From Deltaproteobacteria bacterium (GTDB taxonomy: Bacteria; Desulfobacterota; Desulfobacteria; Desulfobacterales; Desulfosalsimonadaceae), in the NCBI GenBank assembly GCA_024280875.1, contig JAJRPH010000007.1:1-11798 (forward strand): 11,798 nt of DNA, written 5' to 3'. Made by a program: the position numbers and the translations under genes. The notes below the pieces were generated by a model that was given only the letters and a program-made list of their open reading frames with translations, was not told the DNA's origin and searched no databases. This document shows positions 5,917 to 11,798 of this stretch, in pieces. Within the stretch, counting starts at the first letter, position 1. Every line of letters starts with the position of its first letter.

Positions 5917-7782
5917 TCAGCATTCCATTTCGTCAAGTTCAAGCAGTTTCCGGTCAAAAGCAGAACGTTTCGTTTCAACAGAAACCGATAGCACTTCGAA
6001 TTCCTCAAAATCCCGGTCAATATCAATCTGACACTGATGAATCTTTTGAGACAAATTGGAAATTAACCTGCCATCGTTTTTTTCAGTGGCTGATTGCATT
6101 TTCCCATTCAGTTCCTGCAAATAATTTTCATTTGCGTCAATGATTTTTTCCAGTTCGTCAATTCTCGTCTCCTGAGATTTTAAAACTTTACCGCGCTCTG
6201 AAATAATGGCTGATCGAAGCCGACGAATTTCTTTTTTACTGATTTTTGCAGGCTTTTCCGAATTTGTCTCCTTTTTAACAGATAAATCAGTTTCGACATC
6301 TTCTCCCCACCCCTCGACATCCAGAAACTGCTGATAATCTCCTTCAAAAATCGAAACGCCGTCATTCTTAAAAACAATCAGGCGTTCGGCAATGGCATGA
6401 AGAAACATTTCATTATGTGTCACCATAATGACGGCTCCGTCAAACTGGTCAATGGCTAAAAGCATCGCATCGCAGGACTCCATGTCAAAATGATTGGATG
6501 GTTCATCCAGCAGCAGCAGATTAATGGGCTTGCAGAGCAATTTGCCCAACATCACGCGGCTTTTTTCACCACCGGATAAAACGCTGATTTTTTTTAAGGC
6601 CGAGTCACCTTCAAACATCATGGCGCCACAAATATTCCGCGCAACCTGCCGGTCAATATCCGGGCTTGTGTATAATATCTCTTCTTCAATCGTTTTTTCG
6701 TCTTCTAATGTTTTTACATTCGTCTGCTCGAAATATCCGTATGCAACTTCCGGATGAAAGTCAATTTGTCCGTTATCCGGCGTCAGCACACCACCAAGAA
6801 GTTTCAAAAAAGTCGTTTTGCCGGCGCCATTTCTTCCGATAACGCAGATCCGGTCTTTCGGCCCGATTGTCAGATTAAGATCAGAAAGTAATTGATGAGA
6901 GGCATCATATCCGAAACTTAGCCCATTGATGCGGGAAAGGATTTTACCGTTAAACGGTTTACTGCGAAATAAAAAACCAAGACTTTTAAATTTTTCCAAT
7001 TTCTCCCGCCGGGTTAATTTACTTAGCGTTTTAACCCGAGATTGAACAAGACCGGCAAGTCTTGCCTTAGCCCGGAACCGGGTAACGAATTCTTCAATTT
7101 CCCTGCGATGTTTATCTTCGTTAATTCTTGTTTTTTCATAAATTTCTTCTTCCAGGGCAATCTGCCTATAGTACTTTTCAGTGTTTCCGGTAATTTTACG
7201 GATTTTTTTCCGGTGAATACCTAAAACATGTGTTACTATGGAATCCATAAAGGTTCGATCATGGGTAATAATAAATACTTCGCGAGGCCATTGAGATAAA
7301 AAACGTTTAATCCATCGAATGGATGTAATATCCAGATAATTGGTCGGTTCATCCAGTAACAGAAGATCCGGTTCCGAGAGCAGTTCTTTTGTTAAATTCA
7401 GGCGAACCTGAAATCCGCCGGATAAATCCTTAGGGGAACGTTTTAAATCTTCTTCAGAAAAACCGAGGCCGGCAAGAATTTTTTCAACCTTCCAGTAATG
7501 GGATGCCGCATCTTCAAGCAGCCCTTTTATTCCTTCTTCTAATACTGTCTTACCCGTAAAACCAATTTCCTGTTTCACATAACCGATACGGTAATTTTTA
7601 GGAATAGCGATATTGCCGGAGTCCCCTTCTTCCTGGCCGGAAAGTATTCTAAAAAGCGTTGTTTTACCATGTCCGTTACGGCCGACCAGACCGACACGTT
7701 CCCGGCGATTAATTTTAAAGCTGACATTTTGAAATAAAACGCTGGCCCCGAAACTCTTTGAGAGATTATCAACACTGATCAT
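5917..7782 (-). CDS. ABC-F family ATPase (ribosome-associated, Uup/YheS-like)
   Basis: Soluble protein of 621 residues with two ABC ATPase domains in one chain and no membrane segments, the ABC-F layout; such proteins act on the ribosome rather than in transport. Domain 1: Walker A GRNGHGKTT (34-42), signature LSGGF (120-124), Walker B LLLLDEPTN (140-148), His174 in THDRTF. Linker with basic helices, about 205-285. Domain 2: Walker A GRNGAGKTT (316-324), signature LSGGEK (402-407), Walker B LLLLDEPSN (422-430), His456 in THNEMF. A C-terminal charged coiled-coil extension (about 510-621) resembles the DNA/RNA-binding tail of Uup and the tails of YheS-type members. The exact subfamily cannot be set by eye, and resistance activity is not implied. 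In the second switch loop Asn-Glu follows the histidine where Asp-Arg is usual. The gene begins 60 nt after the response regulator and has no strong ribosome-binding site. Confidence 0.94.
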   Translation of the reverse strand: MISVDNLSKSFGASVLFQNVSFKINRRERVGLVGRNGHGKTTLFRILSGQEEGDSGNIAIPKNYRIGYVKQEIGFTGKTVLEEGIKGLLEDAASHYWKVEKILAGLGFSEEDLKRSPKDLSGGFQVRLNLTKELLSEPDLLLLDEPTNYLDITSIRWIKRFLSQWPREVFIITHDRTFMDSIVTHVLGIHRKKIRKITGNTEKYYRQIALEEEIYEKTRINEDKHRREIEEFVTRFRAKARLAGLVQSRVKTLSKLTRREKLEKFKSLGFLFRSKPFNGKILSRINGLSFGYDASHQLLSDLNLTIGPKDRICVIGRNGAGKTTFLKLLGGVLTPDNGQIDFHPEVAYGYFEQTNVKTLEDEKTIEEEILYTSPDIDRQVARNICGAMMFEGDSALKKISVLSGGEKSRVMLGKLLCKPINLLLLDEPSNHFDMESCDAMLLAIDQFDGAVIMVTHNEMFLHAIAERLIVFKNDGVSIFEGDYQQFLDVEGWGEDVETDLSVKKETNSEKPAKISKKEIRRLRSAIISERGKVLKSQETRIDELEKIIDANENYLQELNGKMQSATEKNDGRLISNLSQKIHQCQIDIDRDFEEFEVLSVSVETKRSAFDRKLLELDEMEC

Positions 7783-7842
7783 AGCTTAAACAATTTTACG
7801 AAAAATCAAAAAGGAACATAAAGGGATGATGATTATGCAGGC

Positions 7843-9246
7843 TTATTCGGAAAATTTGTCAACCTCCAGCTTGCTGCAGCGATACCGAAAAGACCGTAAA
7901 CTGATACCCAGCAAATCTGAGGCATTGTTTTTATTGCCCCGGGCGCATTTCAATGCTTTCTCGATATATGCACGCTCTATCTCTTCTAAAATATTATCGA
8001 GTGAAACACCATTTTCAACATCATCAACATCATACCGTCGATTTTTAACGCCCTCAATCCAGCGCCGTTTATGAATTGACAATGACAGACTATCCGGAAG
8101 AATAATATTTGTATTGGATAATGCGACACTTCGTTCTATCAGATTTTCCAGTTCACGGATATTACCGGGAAAATTATATTTTTGCAGCAGGTCAACAGCG
8201 TAAGAAGAAATTTTGGTAATTTCCTTGCCGGATTCATGTGAGTATTTATCCAGAAAATGTTGCGCCAAGGCCCGTATATCTCCTTTGCGATCGCGAAGAG
8301 GTGGAACCTTAATTTCAACAACATTAATCCGATAGAACAGGTCTTCACGGAAGTTTCCGGCTATCACTTCTTCATCAAGTTTTTTGTTTGTTGCAGAGAT
8401 AATACGAATATCAACAGAGATATTTTCATTGGTGCCAACCGGTTTAAATACTTTCTCCTGAACAACCCGAAGCAGTTTAACCTGCATGGGCGGACTCAGC
8501 TCTCCGATCTCGTCTAAAAAAACCGTGCCGCGGTTCGAAGCCTCAAAAAGACCTTTTTTATCTTGGATGGCACCGGTAAATGCCCCTTTCTTGTACCCGA
8601 AAATTTCACTTTCAATAAGGGTTTCCGGAATACTGCCGCAATTAATAACAACAAACGGTTTGTCGTGACGATCACTTTCAAGATGGATGGAATGGGCAAT
8701 CAGCTCTTTTCCGGTACCGCTTTCACCCGTTATTAATACATTCGTTTTTGTTCGGGCAATCTGTTTTATCACCTCATAAATATGCTGCATCCGTGGGCTA
8801 TTGCCGACAAGGAAACCAAAATGCAGGTTCTTTTTAAGCTCAACATCAATGCTTTTCTTTTCATCAGACAACGTACGCAGATCAAGGGCTTTGGCGATGG
8901 TTTGCTTGAGTTCTTTATTCTCAAACGGCTTGGGCAGATAATCATACGCCCCGTCGTTCATTGCTTCAACCGCATTTTCCGCAGTTGCATAAGCAGAAAT
9001 CATGATAACAATCGTAACAGGATTAGTGGCTTTCGCCTTTCTCAAAACGTCCAGTCCGCTGATATCGCCAAGCCGTAAGTCGCAAAGAATCAGATCGTAA
9101 AAATTTTTTTCGATCTGTTTATTTGCCGTCCGGCCATTTTCAGCACAAGTGACTTGATAGCCTTCCTTTTTAAGCATCAGCTCAAGAAATTCCCTCATAC
9201 TGAGTTCATCATCAACGATGAGTATGTGTGGTGATTTTTGATTCAT
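7843..9246 (-). CDS. Sigma-54-dependent response regulator, NtrC family, PilR-like
   Basis: 467-residue transcriptional activator that works with sigma-54 RNA polymerase after phosphorylation by a sensor kinase. Receiver domain (about 6-120): acidic pair Asp12/Asp13, phosphoacceptor Asp56 in LILCDLRLG, Ser84, and Lys106 in LPKPF. AAA+ domain (about 145-385): Walker A GESGTGKE (174-181), sigma-54 contact loop GAFTGA (221-226), Walker B FLDEIGE (243-249), arginine-finger region FREDLFYR (299-306), and sensor II region PGNIRELENLIER. C-terminal Fis-type helix-turn-helix (about 436-460) with NNASDLLGISLRSFRYR, whose LLGIS-RSFRYR pattern is close to PilR proteins, hence the tentative label. All functional residues are present, so it should be phosphorylatable and active. 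No histidine kinase gene is adjacent. It follows pyrC by 30 nt and has no clear Shine-Dalgarno sequence. A different NtrC-type role (ZraR- or AtoC-like) remains possible. Confidence 0.93.
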   Translation of the reverse strand: MNQKSPHILIVDDELSMREFLELMLKKEGYQVTCAENGRTANKQIEKNFYDLILCDLRLGDISGLDVLRKAKATNPVTIVIMISAYATAENAVEAMNDGAYDYLPKPFENKELKQTIAKALDLRTLSDEKKSIDVELKKNLHFGFLVGNSPRMQHIYEVIKQIARTKTNVLITGESGTGKELIAHSIHLESDRHDKPFVVINCGSIPETLIESEIFGYKKGAFTGAIQDKKGLFEASNRGTVFLDEIGELSPPMQVKLLRVVQEKVFKPVGTNENISVDIRIISATNKKLDEEVIAGNFREDLFYRINVVEIKVPPLRDRKGDIRALAQHFLDKYSHESGKEITKISSYAVDLLQKYNFPGNIRELENLIERSVALSNTNIILPDSLSLSIHKRRWIEGVKNRRYDVDDVENGVSLDNILEEIERAYIEKALKCARGNKNNASDLLGISLRSFRYRCSKLEVDKFSE

Positions 9247-9276
9247 TAATTAATTCAAATTAAAAACGTTATGAGA

Positions 9277-10560
9277 TTATTTACTTTCAAAAACAACTCT
9301 ACCGTTAACAATTGTATAAACAGCCATTCCTTTAAACTCCCATCCATTGAAGGGAGAATTTTTACTTTTCGAAAATCCTTTTTCAACGTCATAGATATAA
9401 GACCGGGTCGGGTTAATAATGGTCAGGTCAGCCGGTGCGCCGACTATGACAGCCCTTGGGATTCCAATTATCTTTGATGGATTTATAGACATTTTCCGGA
9501 TCAGCGTCTCAAAAGTAATGTCCCCTTCTTCAATGAGTTTCAGTCCCAGGGAAAGAGCGGTTTCAAGCCCGATGATGCCGTTTGCAGCCTTATCAAATTC
9601 CACTTCCTTTTCCAAAACCGAATGTGGGGCGTGATCGGTGGCGATCACATCTATGGTCCCGTCTGCAAGACCTTCCCGGATTGCATTTCTGTCATCAGTT
9701 GATCGAAGCGGCGGATTCATTTTTGCATTGGTATTATATTTTCTGACCGCTTCATCCGTCAGCGTAAAATAATGCGGGGCCGTTTCAGCCGTCACCGGGA
9801 CACCTCTTAACTTGGCATCGCGTATGGCATGCACCGACTCTTTTGTACTGACATGGGCAATATGAACCGGCATGCCGGTTAATTCACATAAAGCAATATC
9901 CCGCATGACCATGATACTTTCAGCGGCATTGGGAATACCGGCAAGCCCCATCCGTGTGGACATCAGCCCTTCATTCATAGATCCCGCAGAAAGATCCGGG
10001 TCTTCACAATGTGAAATAACTTTCACCCCAACACCTTTTGCATATTCCAGGGATCTTCTCATGAGCTGGGAATCGGATACCGGCAATCCATCATCAGAAA
10101 CAGCGAAGGCGCCGGCTTCTTTTAATTCGCCATATTCACTGAGATCGTGTCCTTTAAGCCCCCGGCTGATTGACGCGACCGGATACACCTTTACAGAATG
10201 AAATTGAGCGGCCGTTTTGATTATATATTCGGTTACCTGGCGATTATCATTCACGGGATGGGTGTTCGGCATACAGCAGACAGCGGTAAACCCCCCGGCT
10301 GCGGCTGCCCTGATACCGGTTTCAATGGATTCCTTATATTCATGCCCGGGATCCCGCAGGTGAACATGCATATCAATCAGGCCCGGGACGACAAAGCAAT
10401 CGCTGGCATCAATGATTCGGATATCGTGGCAATCTTTTTGCCGAAAATCATCGGCAGAGTTTGCAATATCCGTAATAATACCATCAGCAATTGTGATATC
10501 AACAACCGCGTCCATATTCCCTGGATCAATAACATGCCCGCCTTTAATGATCAGCCGCAT
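9277..10560 (-). CDS. pyrC: Dihydroorotase, type I
   Basis: Zinc amidohydrolase that interconverts N-carbamoyl-L-aspartate and L-dihydroorotate, the third step of de novo pyrimidine synthesis. 427 residues, normal for type I enzymes. The catalytic set is complete: His65 and His67 in DMHVHLRDPG, Asp156 in SDDG, His184 in ISHCED, His236 in IAHVS, and catalytic Asp309 in ATDHAPH. These match the ligand layout of the Aquifex-type enzyme (bridging Asp in place of a carbamylated lysine), so this is not one of the inactive pseudo-dihydroorotases that accompany some aspartate transcarbamoylases. The start is ATG 10560, chosen for the AGGAGG 8 nt upstream; a longer in-frame reading from 10608 would begin deep inside pyrB and add 16 residues unlike the family. 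The first 17 nt overlap the end of pyrB, pointing to translational coupling. Confidence 0.97.
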   Translation of the reverse strand: MRLIIKGGHVIDPGNMDAVVDITIADGIITDIANSADDFRQKDCHDIRIIDASDCFVVPGLIDMHVHLRDPGHEYKESIETGIRAAAAGGFTAVCCMPNTHPVNDNRQVTEYIIKTAAQFHSVKVYPVASISRGLKGHDLSEYGELKEAGAFAVSDDGLPVSDSQLMRRSLEYAKGVGVKVISHCEDPDLSAGSMNEGLMSTRMGLAGIPNAAESIMVMRDIALCELTGMPVHIAHVSTKESVHAIRDAKLRGVPVTAETAPHYFTLTDEAVRKYNTNAKMNPPLRSTDDRNAIREGLADGTIDVIATDHAPHSVLEKEVEFDKAANGIIGLETALSLGLKLIEEGDITFETLIRKMSINPSKIIGIPRAVIVGAPADLTIINPTRSYIYDVEKGFSKSKNSPFNGWEFKGMAVYTIVNGRVVFESK

Positions 10561-11482
10561 TACGCAACCCTCCTGCAAGCAAATATAAAAGAGCCATACG
10601 CAAGGCAACGCCGTTCGTCACCTGGTTCAGAATAACTGAATTTATGTGGTCAGCGACCTCCGGGGTGATTTCGACGCCACGGTTAAGCGGTCCGGGGTGC
10701 ATAATCAGGGCATCCGGTTTTGCTTTCTTTAATCTTGCCATGCTCAGTCCATATCTTTTTGCGTATTCACGCTCACTCGGGAATAAAAAATTTCGTTGTC
10801 TTTCTTTTTGAATTCGAAGCATCATTATAACATCAACTCCGTCGATTGCTTCTTCAAAATCATATACGACATCCGCACCAAGAGATTCAATCCCTGCGGG
10901 AATCATTGTGGGCGGTCCCGCCAATCTGACTTCAGCGCCCATTTTCCGAAAACCCACAATATTGGAACGGGCCACTCTGCTGTGTGTAATATCACCGACA
11001 ATGGCAATACGAAGTCCGTTTAATTCTTTCTTGTGTTCTCTGACAGTCATCATATCAAGTAATGCCTGGGTCGGATGAGCATGCATGCCGTCACCGGCAT
11101 TAATAATGGGGGTAGGAATTTTTTGAGACAATAAATAAGGCGTACCGGCTGAAGAATGACGCATCACAATCACATCCGGATTCATCGATTCCAGGTTTCG
11201 GGCGGTGTCGATCAGTGTTTCCCCTTTAACCAGACTGCTGGTGGATGCGGATATGGAGATTGAATCCGCTGACAGTCTTTTGGCAGCGATATCAAAAGAA
11301 ACCCGTGTCCGTGTACTCGGCTCATGGAAAAACAGTATCACGGTTTTTCCCCTGAGAGTTGGAACTTTTTTTATCGACCGTTCTGAAATTTCTTTAAGAC
11401 CATCCGCCGTATCTAAAACAGACTTTATTTCTTCAACCGAAAGGGATTCAATATCAAGAATATCTTTTCTGTTCCAGGTCAT
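10544..11482 (-). CDS. pyrB: Aspartate carbamoyltransferase catalytic chain
   Basis: Condenses carbamoyl phosphate and L-aspartate to carbamoyl aspartate, the committed step of pyrimidine synthesis. 312 residues, typical for the catalytic chain. The carbamoyl-phosphate loop is FFHEPSTRTR (51-60) and the mobile loop is SLVKGET with Lys86. Further active-site residues are Arg108, His136 and Gln139 in HAHPTQALLD, Arg169 in THSRV, Arg223/Gln225 in LRIQ, and the HPGPLNRG turn (262-269). No pyrI regulatory gene is adjacent, and the next gene is an active-looking dihydroorotase. The two enzymes may associate, as reported for the Aquifex pair; that is inference. It starts 12 nt after lepB, behind a weak AGGG, so it is probably expressed from a lepB or earlier promoter. 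No PyrR-type attenuator could fit in this gap. Confidence 0.97.
   Translation of the reverse strand: MTWNRKDILDIESLSVEEIKSVLDTADGLKEISERSIKKVPTLRGKTVILFFHEPSTRTRVSFDIAAKRLSADSISISASTSSLVKGETLIDTARNLESMNPDVIVMRHSSAGTPYLLSQKIPTPIINAGDGMHAHPTQALLDMMTVREHKKELNGLRIAIVGDITHSRVARSNIVGFRKMGAEVRLAGPPTMIPAGIESLGADVVYDFEEAIDGVDVIMMLRIQKERQRNFLFPSEREYAKRYGLSMARLKKAKPDALIMHPGPLNRGVEITPEVADHINSVILNQVTNGVALRMALLYLLAGGLRNAADH
10569..10574 (-). promoter_or_regulatory. Strong ribosome-binding site for pyrC inside the end of pyrB
   Basis: AGGAGG on the minus strand lies 8 nt before the pyrC ATG at 10560 and within the pyrB reading frame. It decides the pyrC start and supports coupled translation of the overlapping pair. 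Confidence 0.85.
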
Positions 11483-11494
11483 GAAATTATCGCC

Positions 11495-11798
11495 CTATTT
11501 TAATAAAGATCCGGTTCTTCCCCACCGGACACCGAAATTAACACTGTCCCAGGACCAGTAGATGATAAATGCATTGCCTCTGATGGCCTGTTGTCCCACA
11601 AAACCCCAGAATCGGCTGTCATAGCTGTTATCCCGATTATCACCCATTACGAAATAAGAATCAGCCGGGACTGTCACCGGTCCAAAATTATCTCGCTGGG
11701 TGACCTGAGCGGATAAAATCCGAGAGTCGGAATGTACACCTAAATCATGAAGAATGGGAATATTGTTAACATAAACTTTTTTATTTTTGATTTTAATA
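11495..11798 (-). CDS. lepB: Signal peptidase I, C-terminal 100 residues (5' end cut by window edge)
   Basis: Membrane-anchored serine protease that removes signal peptides from exported proteins on the outer face of the cytoplasmic membrane. The frame is open to the right edge; the last 100 residues and the stop are visible. Visible family landmarks are KKVYVN near the edge, RDNFGPVTVPADSYFVMGD, and the box E motif GDNRDNSYDSRFWGFV, followed by the usual IRGNAFIIYWSWD strand. The catalytic Ser and Lys and the membrane anchor lie outside the window, so activity cannot be judged here. The short internal reading from GTG 11677 is not a separate gene. The stop is 12 nt before pyrB. Confidence 0.96.
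   Translation of the reverse strand, partial: IKIKNKKVYVNNIPILHDLGVHSDSRILSAQVTQRDNFGPVTVPADSYFVMGDNRDNSYDSRFWGFVGQQAIRGNAFIIYWSWDSVNFGVRWGRTGSLLK

Noticed and set aside
10198..10635. Plus-strand open frame of 145 codons opposite pyrC and pyrB
   Set aside because: It lies antisense to two genes with complete catalytic motifs, its product has no recognisable features, and it is the expected shadow of a long coding frame.

Overview
The window is a single-direction stretch: all nine genes, including two cut by the window edges, lie on the minus strand, so transcription runs from the right edge to the left. It is A+T-leaning DNA with compact intergenic spaces. The gene content (separate methylmalonyl-CoA epimerase and mutase genes, a PilB/GspE-type ATPase with a GAF domain, a PilR-like NtrC-family regulator, and separate pyrB and pyrC) fits an anaerobic Desulfobacterota-type bacterium such as a Desulfobacterales member. 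That placement is inferred from overall gene style, not from a marker gene.

Right block (11798 down to 5917): the 3' end of lepB (signal peptidase I), pyrB, pyrC, a sigma-54-dependent response regulator and an ABC-F ATPase follow each other with gaps of 12, -17 (overlap), 30 and 60 nt. They look like one transcription unit. pyrB and pyrC supply steps two and three of de novo pyrimidine synthesis. The regulator has an intact phosphoacceptor, an intact AAA+ core with GAFTGA, and a PilR-like helix-turn-helix. No partner kinase is in view.

Middle block (5916 to 3050): a strong sigma-70 promoter (TTGACA, 17 nt, TATAAA) starts a new unit. Its leader carries a GC-rich hairpin, and it encodes a small two-helix membrane protein of unknown function. 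A large ATPase follows, built as GAF + MshEN-like + PilB/GspE ATPase. The GAF domain carries an almost complete NKFDE-type motif known from cyclic-nucleotide GAFs, while the MshEN-like part has lost most of its canonical c-di-GMP motif. This protein is the most interesting object in the window.

Left block (3049 to 1): a TetR-family regulator preceded by two palindromic candidate operators, then methylmalonyl-CoA epimerase and the methylmalonyl-CoA mutase large chain, which is nearly complete. Together the two enzymes interconvert (S)-methylmalonyl-CoA, (R)-methylmalonyl-CoA and succinyl-CoA, the core of propionate oxidation or formation. The TetR protein is a plausible regulator of this module.

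No tRNA, rRNA, CRISPR array, insertion sequence or phage gene was seen. No gene-free stretch exceeds about 230 nt. Apart from the fused ATPase and the candidate regulatory sites, this is mostly ordinary core-genome sequence.
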